Shown here: positions 18,900 to 29,544 of the stretch, piece after piece
How the letters are laid out: each line of letters opens with the position of its first letter
Position numbering within the stretch: position 1 is the stretch's first letter
NCBI GenBank assembly: GCA_039707465.1
Contig: CM077646.1
Location: 78,640,715-78,704,714 of the forward strand
Reading direction: 5' to 3'
DNA length: 64,000 nucleotides
Source of the DNA: Rhabdophis nuchalis
Lineage: Eukaryota; Chordata; Lepidosauria; Squamata; Natricidae
The notes under the pieces: generated by a model
Databases searched by the model: none
Told to the model about the DNA's origin: nothing
The model's input: the letters and a program-made list of their open reading frames with translations, nothing else
Program-made: the position numbers and the translations under genes

Positions 18900-19064
18900 A
18901 GGAAGGAAGGAAGGGAAAGAAGAAAGAAAAAGAAGACAGGAAAGGAGAGGAAAGGAGAGGAGAGGAGAGGAAAGGAGAGGAGAGGAGAGGAGAGGAAAGG
19001 AAAGGAAAGGAAAGGAAAGGAAAGGAAAGGAAAGGAAAGGAAAGGAAAGGAAAGGAAAGGAAAA
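18900..19064. repeat. (GGAAA)n / (AGGAG)n purine-rich satellite-like run
   Basis: About 165 bases of nearly pure purine on the plus strand, changing from AGGAAGG and GGAGA units to regular GGAAA. It may form triplex DNA. Confidence 0.95.
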
Positions 19065-19192
19065 GAGTCAGTATAACCAATACTCTAAAGTCTTTTCCTG
19101 AAGTTTGAGGTCAAGGGTTTCTGGTCCCTTCTTTCAAATTACTGGCTGTGTCTGCACCAAACAATAGCCATAAACTATGGATTAGTGTATAC

Positions 19193-19605
19193 CCATGATG
19201 GCGAACCTATGGCACGGGTGCTACAGGTGGCACGCGAAGCCATTTCTGAGGGCATGCGAGGCATTGTCCTGTCAGCTCCAGCGCACATGAGCGTGCTGGC
19301 CAGCTGATTTTTGGCCTTGATTTTCAGCCATTTTTTGCCCTCTTGAAGCCTCCAGAGGGAGAAAAATGGCCCAACGGGCAACCTGGAAGTCCATTCCTGA
19401 ACTTCCGGTTTTGTGTTGGGCCTTTTTTTGCCTTCGCCAGGCTCCTAGAAAGCTTCTGGAGCCTTGGGAGGGCGAAAAATGGGCCTAATGGGCCCACCAG
19501 AAGTCAGAAAACGGGCTGTTTCGGGCCTCTGGGGGAGGCCATTTTTGCCTTCCCCAGGCTCTAAAAAAGCTGTGTGTACATGTGCTAGACAGCAGGGGGT
19601 GTCAC
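19193..19605. mobile_element. hAT-like element of the 'GATGGCGAACC' type
   Basis: The start 'gatggcgaacctatggcacg' matches the terminal sequence of the element at 53582-53969. The interior has repeated 'ttttgcc(t/c)tc' and 'cctggaagt' blocks. A right end near 19605 ('gtgtcactg') is possible but I cannot confirm a target duplication. Confidence 0.5.
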
Positions 19606-20184
19606 TGATGGCAAATCAATATAGAATGCTTCGAAGTTCATTTGTATTCTTTCTTAGGACTCACGTTTTGAAACAGTGGCAAATGGGAAGATGTGTTGTT
19701 GGCATGATTAGTATCCGCCTCAACCCAAATGCTGCTTTATTCGGTCCCTTAATCACTGTGAAGACATTGGGGCCAGGCTAGAAGTAGTCGCTTTCCACAA
19801 GGCAAAATATCTATAATTGCTGGCACAACTGATAAGGTAATGAGGTTTTGAAAGATTACCAAACTCCTCAGTCGAGTGCCTTAATGTCCAATATAAATCA
19901 GGCCCTTGCTGAGAAGACTCAGCCATCCTTAAAGGGGAGAGAATGAACAGCCGCAGGCTTCATTGGGGATTTAAAGGAAACTGGAAAGGTTGAAGTCTTG
20001 CATTGAGCTAATTGTCTCTGATCTCTTTCTTCTTCACCTGGAGCCTGGAAACCTCAGCTGCTTTGGAATACAAATGGCTTTCTAAATGCAGATTGTGTTC
20101 TGTATGCTGGCTGCACTTCTAAGCTATTTTTTAAAAATGTAATATGAGTTATATTATTACATTTCTGCATTTTATTCTGCAGTT
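19606..20184. other. Unassigned stretch
   Basis: No gene or repeat is evident. Confidence 0.5.
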
Positions 20185-20192
20185 CCTCCCAC

Positions 20193-21061
20193 CAGGGGTG
20201 GTTTTCATGTACCTTCCCTACCGGTTCGCAGATGTGTGTGCATGCGTGCACTTGTGCTTCACTTGCACGTGTCCCATCCATGCATGCGCCTGGCAGTGGT
20301 GGGTTTCCAAATTTTTTAGAACCTCTTCTGTAGGTGTGCCTGCTTTGTGGGAGTGGCCTGCTGTCCATGTAACCGAGTGGGAGTGGCTTGGCAGTCATGT
20401 GACTGGATGGGCGTGGCCAACTTGTAAAATGTGGTGAAACTCACTTAACAAAGCTCTTGCTTAGCAACCAAAATGTTGGCTCAGAAACTCTGGCATTTGA
20501 AACACACAAGTCTTAAAGCTATCAAGTTATAAGACCCTTGCACCCTTGACCCTTTAGAAAAAAAACCCAGGGGTGTTCAAACTTGATAGCTTTAAGACTT
20601 GTGGACTTCAACTTCCAGAATTCCTCCTCCAGTCATGCTGGCTCATGAACTCTGGCATTGAAGCACGCAAGTCTTAAAGCTGTCAAGTTACAAGACCCTT
20701 GCAACCCTAACCCTTTTAAAAAAAACAACCAGGGGTGTTCAAACTTGACAGCTTTCAGACCTGTGGACTTCAACTCCCAGAATTCCTCCTCTTGCTCTTC
20801 ATCTTGATGATGTGCAGACGGGTGGGGGGAGGGAGCTGGAACCGGTTCTAAACGGCACTGTAGATTTGTGGAACCTCTTCTATAGAAGAGGTTAGAACTG
20901 GCCTGAACCCACTTCCGGTGCCTGTCCTTTCATGCATGTGCTTTGCTCAAAAAATATCCCAAAATAGGATGAAATAGAGCCAGGGCAGGTGGGCAGGCCC
21001 ACCTGCGATTTCTGCTACCGGTTCAGGCAAACCAGTCCAAACCGACTGAATAGCCCCTCTG
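20193..21061. mobile_element. hAT-like MITE (outer), split by a nested MITE
   Basis: The left end is CAGGGGTGGTTTTC and the right end GAATAGCCCCTCTG, flanked by CCTCCCAC/CTTCCCAC (20185-20192 and 21062-21069, 7 of 8). The outer element is the same family as 6707-7372 ('taccttccctaccggttcgc'). Confidence 0.8.
20294..20917. mobile_element. hAT-like MITE (inner), 624 bp, with internal tandem duplication
   Basis: It begins CAGTGGTGGGTTTCC and ends GAACCCACTTCCG, with a degenerate duplication GCGCCTGG/GTGCCTGT (6 of 8). A unit of about 155-160 bp is repeated twice inside (about 20477-20637 and 20638-20790), each containing 'ggggtgttcaaacttga'. The single-unit version is the inner element at 6760-7224 in the opposite orientation. 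Confidence 0.75.
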
Positions 21062-21069
21062 CTTCCCAC

Positions 21070-21684
21070 GGTGTGGGATGGCATTTTGTTTCACCCTCAA
21101 GTAGTCAAAAAGAAGAGAGGAAGGAGAAGAAAAAGACAACAAGGGCTGGAAGGAAGAAATAAGAATAAAGAGACATAGAAGGACAGGAGAGAGAAAGATG
21201 ACAAATGGATGAAAGATAAAAGTTGAGCTCCGCCCTTGACACCATTCTTATGTAGCTTGTGGGTGACCACTCTTTAAGGAATGTAACTGAGGCTTAAGAG
21301 TCCCCTTTCCTGAAAAGATTTGTGAAAGTGATGGGATGGGTGTCCAAGGAAACTTTGAAGAGCCAAGTGATAAAGGGGGCAAAAAAGGCAAATTAGATTT
21401 TTTTTTAAAGAAGAGAAAGAGGTGAGGTTGAAGCACCAAAGCAAAAGACAGAATAGAATGGAACAGAATAGGATACCCCATACAAAAGACAGAGTTGAAA
21501 GGGACCTCGGAAGTCTTCTATGCCAACCATCTGCCCAAGCAGAAGACCCTACCGGGGTGTCAAACTGGCAACCTGTGGGACAGATGTGTCATGTGCAGGC
21601 CACACCCACTCCAGCTCTACAGATGGGAAAAATATCATGAAACATCATGTGATGGCAACATGATGTTGTGATTTTGCACCCATG
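21070..21684. other. Unassigned purine-rich stretch with a possible short repeat at 21540
   Basis: The segment at about 21480-21560 resembles the CR1-type 'gggacctcggaagtcttct' phrase but is too short to classify. Otherwise nothing is evident. Confidence 0.35.
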
Positions 21685-21692
21685 CCCTATGC

Positions 21693-21827
21693 CAGGGGTC
21701 TGCAAAGTCGGCTCTTTTAAGACTGGTGGACTTCAACTCCCAGAATTCCCCAGCCAGCATAGCCTGCTGGGGAATTCTGGGAGTTGAAGTCCACCAGTCT
21801 TAAAAGAGCCGACTTTGCAGACCCCTG
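21693..21827. mobile_element. Palindromic (foldback) hAT-like MITE, 135 bp
   Basis: Near-perfect inverted repeat from CAGGGGTCTGCAAAG to CTTTGCAGACCCCTG, with a perfect 8-bp duplication CCCTATGC at 21685-21692 and 21828-21835. Its arms are longer than those of its sister at 3072-3190, which appears to have an arm deletion. Confidence 0.9.
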
Positions 21828-22256
21828 CCCTATGCCATTCTGGTCAAATGGCTACCCAATCTCTTCTTGGAAATCTCCAATAATGGAGCAACCACAGCTT
21901 CTAAAGGCGAGCCTTTTCACTGATTCTGTGTTGGGAAATTTCTCCATAGCTTCATATCCACTGCTACTGAATTGGGGAAAAAGAAATGTACTGTAACAGC
22001 AAGAAGTATAATGTATAGAAAAAAATGGGAAGAAATTTTTATGTTTGGCTTAACTTTATTTCATTTGAATGACAGCAAAATGGAAATTTTTCACATTTAT
22101 CTTTTCTTTTCAATTAACCTAAGAGTTTGGTGGGATAAGTTGACTATTGTCCACGTACTTAGTTCTCATCACAAATCCCCCTTTTGAAAGCTTTTCTTTG
22201 CATTTTAAAGAAACATTCCGTTTTTCCTTCTTCCCAATTTAGCCTTCGGCTCTGGG

Positions 22257-22362
22257 CAGTGTTTCTCCACCTTGGCAACTTTAAGACGTGTGGACTTCAA
22301 CTCCCAGAATTTCCCAGTCAGTGTGCTTAAAGTCTTAAAGTTGCCAAGGTGGAGAAACACTG
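22257..22362. mobile_element. Palindromic MITE, 106 bp
   Basis: A roughly 31-bp perfect terminal inverted repeat starts CAGTGTTTCTCCACC and ends GGTGGAGAAACACTG. A probable 8-bp duplication CTCTGGGC/CTCTGAGC flanks it with one mismatch, if the first C is counted in the duplication. Inside is the shared 'gtggacttcaactcccagaa' block. Confidence 0.75.
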
Positions 22363-22370
22363 CTCTGAGC

Positions 22371-23180
22371 CCTCAGGTGATTTCTTATCTGAATCATACC
22401 AGGCCTTTTCCCCACTTATCATTGGAGAGGTCAACCATCTGCCAATATGGCAATCATCGAAAGGTGGACAATATTTTTTATTCTTCCCATTAACATCGTC
22501 TGTAGCTGGGCCCTTGATAAGCAATTTGAGGAACCTAAATCTCTTCCCCATCCCCCCCTGGAAACATTCCTTTTACTTCAGGCCAATATTTCAACGTATT
22601 TTCTATTCCCAGACCTATTTTATCTGCCAATTACACTTTATGGCTGTAATTTGGAAACAAATCCCTTAATATTTCATGTTCTATACAGTGCGACGCTGTC
22701 CTGATGCCATAATTTGCAGAGAGGGGAAAAGAATGGAGTGCTGGGGCATCATAATATATCTGCTACATTTGGATCAAATCCAGCGGCTGCTAGTGTCAGA
22801 CGAACGTTGGCTAAGCACCTGTAACAGAGGGCTGCAGGTTTTCTTTAAAAAAATAATAATAATCACAGCATACTGCTTTTTGTATTTATATTTCTCCCAC
22901 TATTTGGCTTCCTGCAGGTAACATGAAATCAATACAAATATTCAAAAGGATGAAAAGGATGATTTCCAACTCTGGCAAAATGCAATGTTTATGGAAAAGA
23001 GTCCTTGCCTGCTGTGGGACATCAATAGTACCTTGTAGGATTGAACATGAGCACATTGAACAGACTCTGTTGGACCATACAAGCATCTGCTTTGAACTGA
23101 GACAAAATGCTGAATTCATAAATAGAAATTAGCCTAGTTCCTCTTCCCTTGAATGCTTTAATGCTGAGGACTGTCACCCA
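22371..23180. other. Unassigned stretch
   Basis: Several overlapping short frames but no motif, splice signal or repeat I recognise. Confidence 0.5.
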
Positions 23181-23181
23181 A

Positions 23182-23413
23182 CTTTTTCTTTTCTTCATTC
23201 AATTGTGTCTGATTCTCAGAGACTGCTTGGACAAGTCCCTTTAGTTTTCTTGGTAAGGATTTTCAGAATGGTTTGCCTCTGCCTCCTTCCTAGACTGAGA
23301 GAAAGTGATTGGCCCAAGGCCACCCAGTTGGCTTTGTGCCAAAGGTAGGACCAAAACTCATGGTCTCCTGATTTATAGTCTGATGTCTTAACCACTACAT
23401 CAAACTGGCTCTC
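23182..23413 (-). mobile_element. Sauria SINE, full length
   Basis: On the minus strand the tRNA-derived head reads 'gccagtttgatgtagtggtt', with a B-box-like 'gagttttggtcc'. The body has 'cttgggccaatcactttctc', and the BovB-type tail ends 'gaatcagacacaattgaatg'. This is a squamate tRNA SINE mobilised by BovB. Confidence 0.85.
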
Positions 23414-23544
23414 CACCCAAACATTAAAAGTGCTGTAAAAGTGGAGAAGTCAGAAATGGGTAGCACTGGGATTACTTGTCTCAAAGCACTACATTCTTTT
23501 GATGAATATTGTCTCTGTGGGTCCCTAATTTAGACTGAATTTAC

Positions 23545-23970
23545 CATATTTTTCGGAGTATAAGATGCACCTTTTTTCCTCTAAAAAGAGGCTGAAAATA
23601 TGGGTGCATCTTATACACCGAATACATCATTTTTTTGCCTCCTGAAACCCTGCCCCTTCACCAAAATGGCTGCAGGTATACCCTTATGGAGGCTTCCAGA
23701 GAGCTCCTGGGGGCTGGGGAAGGCAGAAATGAGCAAAAAAACAAGGTGTTTTTGCCCCCCCAGCCCCCATCAGCACTCTATAAGCCTTCATAAGGCTATG
23801 CATGCAATTTCTTTGACAAAAATTGGCCCGTTTTCAAGAAAAAAATGGGCCGTTTTTTTCTCATTTTGCCCCCCCCCCCAGGAGCACTCTGCAATCCCCC
23901 CAAGGCTCTTCATGCCTTTTATTTGAAAAAAAAGGCCCATTTTCGCGAAAATGAACACAATATTCTGAAT
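23545..23970. mobile_element. Probable DNA transposon remnant ('GTATAAGATGCACC' type)
   Basis: The start 'atatttttcggagtataag' with a nearby inverse 'gggtgcatcttatac' (about 23600) is a widespread vertebrate repeat end. The interior repeats 'gcccccc' and 'ggcccattttcg' blocks. The superfamily is not clear to me, and no target duplication was found. Confidence 0.45.
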
Positions 23971-24499
23971 AGTGTCTGACCCAAATAGAGTAGAGAACAA
24001 TTACTTCCTGTGATCTGGACTTTATACACCAATGAAAGCACCCCAACACTTCATTTAACTTTCTAACAGCTGTATCACCCTGCTGGCTTGTGTTTAACTT
24101 GTGAGCTAATTGTGAGTCCTTTCCGAAATAGTGTCGTCTCGACCAGGGATTTCCCATCCTTGATCCATGGACTGGCCCCGGGCCACATGCAAACAAGTGA
24201 AGTATGTGAAACCACACCCCTCCAGTCCTCCAAACCTCTCTCCACATAACCAGCCCATATTTATATTTTATGAAGCAAAATATCATCATAGACTCTGCCC
24301 TGGTCAGATACCCTGCATCTTTTGACATGCTTCTGGTGTACTAAGATAGCCACTAGAAAATGTTGATGAATGTTCTCTAACAAAATAGGGGGAAATTTTA
24401 ACAAACTTTAGACTGTTTTAGATTGTTATTGAAGAACTACCAGTTAACAAACAATGAGCTATAATGAAAATTATGGAATAATAATAGATGATATATCTA
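23971..24499. other. Mostly unassigned; possible MITE end at 24145
   Basis: 'ccagggatttcccatccttg' at about 24144 resembles a hAT-like terminus but lacks a matching partner. Confidence 0.3.
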
Positions 24500-24625
24500 T
24501 TATTACAGTCCCGGTTCGAATCCCAGTAAAGGGTATGGCCAACTGATGAGAGCTATTATTATCTTGGTCTCTCAAATTTAAATTTATTGATCAGCTCATA
24601 AAAACTAACATATATATATATGCAT
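24500..24625 (+). mobile_element. Hammerhead-repeat copy with decayed ribozyme
   Basis: The plus strand has a good tRNA B box GGTTCGAATCCC (24513-24524), 'cagtaaagggtatggc' and CTGATGA (24543-24549). Stem I halves CCAA and TTGG are kept, but stem II is disrupted by a TATTATTAT run and GAAA is lost. The family tail 'tttattgatcagctcataaa' (about 24584) and an ATATAT/(TATG)n run follow. Confidence 0.65.
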
Positions 24626-24634
24626 GTGTATGTA

Positions 24635-24693
24635 TGCACGCATGTACGTATGTATGTATGTATGTATGTATGTACGTAGGTATGTAAGTATGG
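24635..24693. repeat. (TATG)n microsatellite, imperfect
   Basis: The run has ACG and AGG interruptions and is adjacent to the 3' tail of the hammerhead repeat, as at 4369-4427. Confidence 0.85.
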
Positions 24694-24719
24694 GAATGAG
24701 TGTTTGTTTATTAAGTTGG

Positions 24720-26005
24720 ATATAAATAGTCAAAGATTTTCTTAGTTAACTACCAAGGAAAATTAATAGATATTGCTTAATAAAAAGGGGGGGCTAGAAA
24801 CAACGCGAAATCTATGCAGAATACGCTTCCAGGGTGAAGTACCAGGAGATATTTTTTTTGGGAATAGATAATGGATGCCATTCTGTGGTTATGTTTAAGT
24901 AAGACTTGTGTGAAGAAGAAGATAGACTAAATATGGAATATTCGAGGAGAATTCTGGTGTAATGATATTAAGATAAATAATGATTTTTTAAATTTAAAAT
25001 CCATGAATTGAGATTAATGAGCAATGATGGTTCTAGAAACGCACAAGAGTTATGTGTAACCAGTCGACATGCTTTCCAAAGGATACAATGTAGAATGATG
25101 GTTTTTCCTTTTTGTATTTTTGTTTTATTAAAAAAAATAAAATTTAAAAAATGAGATAGCCACTTTATCAAGAAAATATAATCCTTTGACATTTGTTAAA
25201 AGATATCTTCTGGTTGCATAATTTGTTCCCATATCAATGAAGAAGGAGGGATAATATTGGGGAAGGGTGATTCGAAAAGTCTCTTGTTCCATATAAAAAT
25301 CCTTCTAGTTCTGCTGGCATTTTAGACAACCTTAATTTGGAGTCGCATATGTCTAACCAACTCCAAGTCATTTTCTTTCCTAAATTGCCCTTTGTTTTTG
25401 GAGCAACAACAGTTTTAGTCCTTTTCTTCAAGAACAACACCATATATATTTTTACCAAATGCAAAGATGGAAATGCACAGAACAAGGTAAAATTACAAGT
25501 TAAAGAGATGGAACTAAATAACTGTTCAGCTTAGAATAAAACTAGAAAGGGGAGCTATAACATATTTTGCGGAAGATGTGAAGTTATTCTCTCTCCCTGT
25601 TACAGCAAAAAAATAGAAATGGGGATATTCAAAACTGATGAAAACAATTACTGCTCTACACACTGAATTATTAAATGATGGAATTAGGCACCATCAGATA
25701 TTAGCAGTTCACCAAATTGAGGACTATCAAATGTTTCAGTACTGATGGCTGCACGCTGTCTCATGAATCATACGCTGCAAATCTTAAAGTCCAGCTCCTG
25801 GGAAATGGGGCTATCATTCTCCTATCCTGTTTGTGACCCCAGCTTGAAACAAGCTGGGCCACTGTGAGCCACTGTGTGGGTGAGCCACTGTGTGATCCAG
25901 AATGCTGTAATAGATAGATTTTATTTAATTTTAATTTTTAGTATTATTTAAATTTAAATAAATAAAATGTTAAATTCCCAGCCGAGCATTACTTACTTTC
26001 TTACT
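24720..26005. other. Unassigned AT-rich stretch
   Basis: Around 25100-25150 a T-rich segment, then ATTAAAAAAAATAAAATTT, could be a LINE poly(A) end. No coding match was found. Confidence 0.4.
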
Positions 26006-26007
26006 TT

Positions 26008-26587
26008 ATTGGATTTATAGATCGCTCCCTTTCCCATAAGGGACTCGGGGTGGTGCACAGGAAATTAAAAACATATAAAACATAACAATGTACAAAATTT
26101 AAAACCAAATTAAATTATTAACCCTGTGCTAAAATTTATAAAGTCATTAAAATTATTTCCCTTAACAACCAATTTAAAACAATTTAACTTCAGACTATAG
26201 GCTAGGTGGAGTAAATTAGGCCAAGCCAGCCTGTTGGAAAAAATAAGTCTTTAGTTTCTGGCGGAAGGAGCGGAGGTCCGTGGTCGTTCTGAGCTCGGGG
26301 GGTAGGTCGTTCCAGAGGGTTGGGCCCACCACAGAGAAGGCCCTTCCCCTGGGCGTCGCCCGTTGGCATTGCCTAGTGGATGACACCCGGAGAAGTCCCT
26401 CTCTGTGGGAGCGAATCGGCCGAAGGGATGTATGGGGTAGGATGCGATCCCGTAGATAACTAGGTCCCGTGCCATGGAGCGCTTTAAAGATGATAATCAA
26501 CACCTTGAAGCGCACCCGAAAGACTACAGGCAGCCAGTGCAGCTCGCGCAAGAGCGGTATTACGTGGGAGTACCTAGGCGCTCCCAT
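26008..26587 (-). mobile_element. L2/L3-type LINE 3' end with open RT C terminus
   Basis: The minus-strand frame 26587-26216 (123 codons) reads 'VIPLLRELHWLPVVFRVRFK', 'YLRDRILPHTS' and 'GRAFSVVGPTLWNDLPPE', ending LAGLA-like. It is the same C-terminal block as in the 529-codon ORFs. The tail to 26008 has the GAGTCCCTTATGGGAAAGGG-type signature. The copy is 5' truncated. Confidence 0.85.
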
Positions 26588-26722
26588 AATTGGAGCATTA
26601 CCAATTTCTCATCTTTGCTAATTTTGTCTTATTCCTTTTGGGGGTAATGATTTCACCAAAAAAAAAGTAGTTTCCACTCTTCCTCTTTCAGAATTTATTT
26701 CATTGGGATGTGGAATCTGTCA

Positions 26723-26945
26723 GTTTGGTGTAGTGGTTGAAGGCATCAGATTAGAACACCAGAGGCTATGAGTTCTACTCCCACCTTAGGCACGAAGCCA
26801 TATGAGTGATGTTGGGCCAGTCACTCCCTCTCAGTCCTAGGAAGTTGGCAAGAGCAAACCAGACCTGAAATAGTGCCAAGAAAACTGTAGGAAGTAGACC
26901 AGTCAACTCCAGGAGTCAACTATTCCTTGCCAAAATAAAAAATAA
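26723..26945 (+). mobile_element. Sauria SINE
   Basis: The tRNA-like head 'tcagtttggtgtagtggttg', B-box-like 'gagttctactcc', and core 'ttgggccagtcactccctct' are followed by the BovB-type 'caagaaaactgtaggaagta' and an A-rich AATAAAAAATAAAA tail. It matches the minus-strand copy at 23182-23413. Confidence 0.85.
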
Positions 26946-26949
26946 AAAA

Positions 26950-27640
26950 TAAAATGAGGGACAGTAGCCAGTAGGAGAAATTGTCCCATTCCTATATCAG
27001 AAACCATTGTGACAATGGCTGACAAATACAAAAAATAAATATACCCTCTCCCCAAAATTAAAAATTATAATTTAAAAAGAAATGTGTGGATTGCAAAATG
27101 TCCTGTCACTATTTCACTGACAGAAGTAAATTATCCTGTCAGGAATTCAGTGACAGAAGTCATTGTGTCAGTGGGAGAGATTAATTAAAAAGTTATTGTT
27201 ATTATTATTTCAGTTAAACACAAAAAGAACACATCTGAGTGAATAGGGCATGAAACTGATTCCTTTAAATGTTCCTGATTAAACTCTTCCATCTCTTTGT
27301 TCTTTATATTTTACTGCAACTTTGATTCCCCCTCCCACTGCGTCAAATATTAAGAGAAAGAACATTAGCATTCATGGTTTAGAAAACTGCATAAATCTTT
27401 AATATTTACCCTTGATAGTTAATAAAGCAGATAAAAGATAATGATTCTGTTTTCTTGCATTTTGGGTGAAATAATGGGGCTGAGCTATCAATAATCAATT
27501 ACTAGGAGCTTTGTTTGTTTTGAACATTTAATACATGTGCCGTCACTTCCACTTTGAAAATCAGATGGTGAGTTTCAGTCTGTCGTTTTCATAGATGTCT
27601 AAACTACTGAGCTCATCACAAATTAAACTAGCTTGGTGCA
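26950..27640. other. Unassigned AT-rich stretch
   Basis: I see no gene or repeat family. Confidence 0.5.
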
Positions 27641-27649
27641 AGGCAACTT

Positions 27650-28985
27650 TGCTGTGTCCCTGGTGCTCTCTGAATGTGGTTATTTGCTTGCAGACGTTTC
27701 ATTACCCAACCAAGTAACATCTTCAGTCCTAGAAGGCAGTGTGGTTTATTTTCTGTTTATATATAACAGCTTTCCTGTCGGTGTTGGTTGTGGATTTCTC
27801 CATGACAGTTACTTCATTAGACTATTGTTTATTGCTTGATTGTTGTTCCAAGTTGGTCATTCCTTGATTAGAGTATTGTTTACTGCTTGATTGTTTGCCT
27901 GGTGTTAATCCCTGCTTATTTGGATGTTGATTGCTAAAGTGAATGTGTGTTGGTCTTTTTGTTCCCTTTTTAGCTTTTTTTATTGTCTCTTTTGAATGGT
28001 GGGTGAATATGGATTATTTCTATGCACCTGTTGACAGCTGCTTTTTCAACTGAAAGTGGCCAGGCTTTCGGGAATTCTCTAGAGTTTTTGGATTTAGCTT
28101 GATCTAGGATGCTCACAGTTTCCCACTTGATTCCAATTGTTTCACAACAATTGTGTTGTGAAATTAAGGAATTTTCATTGTGTCTTCTGACTGCTAATTG
28201 GCATACGTGCATGGCTCTGCTAGTCTTCTATCTTACATTAGTGGCTGTTGTAGTATTTACACTGTATATTACAGGTGACATATTTTGTAGGGCTTTATTT
28301 GTTTTATTGCTATAGTGATGTCATATGGTTATAATAGTCAGTTAGCTGTTTCTAAGTTGTTTTTGATGTATGGTAGTGTAGTTCTTTTCATAACGTGTGC
28401 TGGTTGTGTTATAATGGGTTGAATGGTCAAGCACTTTTTGATAGATGCTTTTTGTATCCATTTTGCAAGACGTTGTTGTATGGGCAGTCTATTTCTTGCC
28501 TGAAGATGTTCTGGGTTGCTGCAGTGCATTTGTGCTCATCTGAATAATATTTTTAAACAGCTCTTCTAGTAGGAGATGGGGTTGTTTCTTTGGAAATGGA
28601 ACACTTAGTGTGGATGTTTTGTTTTTTTAAATAAGACTTGTGTTTCTATTTTGCAACCATTTCCTCTGCTGATGAGAATATCCAGGAAGGGTAATGTGTT
28701 ATTTTCTTCTTCCCTTGTGGATTTTATTCCTTTTGAAAAAAATATTTTTTTCCATTTGTCTTCTCTAGTTGTTCCTTTTTTATTATGAAAAAGGTGTTGT
28801 TTATATATCACATCCATACTTTGATTATATGTGTGAGAGTGCTATAGTTTTTAGACCCTGCATTACAGTCTTTGCTATGAATACATGAATGTTCCTCTGA
28901 CTTGTTGGTATATTTGTCTATCAAACTGGAAATAGATAGCGATGCATAGTTCAATGAGGTCCATGATTTGGATATTTCAATCTTT
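27650..28985 (-). pseudogene. Penelope-like element: RT end, GIY-YIG region and terminal hammerhead-like motif
   Basis: On the minus strand, from right to left, broken frames give 'LIELCIAIYFQF', 'QIYQQVRGTFM' (RT motif B region), 'EENNTLPFLDILIS' (RT motif D/E), and a linker. The C-terminal endonuclease-like block follows: 'CQLAVRRHNENSLISQHNC', 'SILDQAKSKNSREFPKAW' and 'INRCIEI'-like. A CTGAAGA-hairpin-GAAAC motif (about 27735-27685) lies beyond the end. This order is that of Penelope-like retroelements, which insert with a GIY-YIG endonuclease. Frameshifts and stops show it is inactive. Confidence 0.8.
27685..27745 (-). ncRNA. Penelope-type hammerhead-like motif
   Basis: The minus strand reads CTGAAGA, then 'tgttacttggttgggtaat' that can pair as an imperfect stem II, then GAAACGTC. 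The position just past the PLE coding end fits published PLE hammerheads, which are minimal and may need dimerisation. Stem III is not convincing on its own. Confidence 0.5.
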
Positions 28986-29039
28986 GATTAGGTCTGGTGT
29001 GTTCTATAGTATAGAGCATATGTTATATGCTATATATAT

Positions 29040-29400
29040 ATTTAAATATATATAATTTATTGATCAGCTCAAAAACATAACACACATATAAAAAATTTAC
29101 ACAACGGAACTCATGGCTTTCTGTCTAGATGGTCTCTGGTGATGAGCCGAAAGGCAGAAAAGGAAATAGTATGCTTCCTCCCTTAATTGGGGCCCGAACA
29201 GGGTGTTGTGGAAACAATATATATATAAAATTGTTCCACAACACCCTGTTAGGGCCCCAATTAAGGGAGGAGGCATACTGTTTCCTTTTCTGCCTTTTGG
29301 CTCATCACCAGAGACCATCTAGACAGAAAGCCATGAGTTCCGTTGTGTGATTTTTTTAATATGTGTGTTAGTGTTATGAGCTGATCAATAAATAAATCAG
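29040..29400. repeat. Palindrome A of the hammerhead repeat (tail and block A, inverted)
   Basis: Arms of about 158 bp (29056-29213 and 29234-29391) are near-identical reverse complements around an ATATATA centre at 29214-29233. Each arm contains the tail ('tttattgatcagctc') and block A ('gatgagccgaaaggcagaaa', 'ccttaattggggccc'). Block A matches 4625-4755. It interrupts the Penelope-like RT region. Confidence 0.85.
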
Positions 29401-29403
29401 AGA

Positions 29404-29450
29404 GACTAGTATAGATCTATTTCGAGCTTTTTAGCTCTCATCAGCTAGCC
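29404..29450 (-). ncRNA. Hammerhead ribozyme, left arm of palindrome B
   Basis: The minus strand reads GGCTAG, CTGATGA, GAGCT-AAAA-AGCTC, GAA, ATAG-AT-CTAT, A17, CTAGTC. Stems I (6 bp with one G-U), II (5 bp) and III (4 bp) all pair, and the core is consensus. Stem III differs from the right-arm copy by its loop (AT rather than GT). Confidence 0.8.
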
Positions 29451-29497
29451 ATACCCTTACTGGGATCGAACCAGGGCTTCGATCCCAGTAAGGGTAT

Positions 29498-29544
29498 GGC
29501 TAGCTGATGAGAGCTAAAAAGCTCGAAATAGGTCTATACTAGTC
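29498..29544 (+). ncRNA. Hammerhead ribozyme, right arm of palindrome B
   Basis: Stem I strands are GGCTAG (29498-29503) and CTAGTC (29539-29544). CTGATGA is at 29504-29510, stem II GAGCT/AGCTC at 29511-29524, GAAA at 29525-29528, and stem III 28-31 with 34-37 of the same hundred. H17 is A29538, so cleavage is predicted between 29538 and 29539. Compared with 4456-4502, stem II and stem III sequences differ by paired changes. Confidence 0.8.

Noticed and set aside
24500..24540. A genuine tRNA gene near the B box
   Set aside because: No acceptor or anticodon stems can be folded; it is the tRNA-like head of a repeat.
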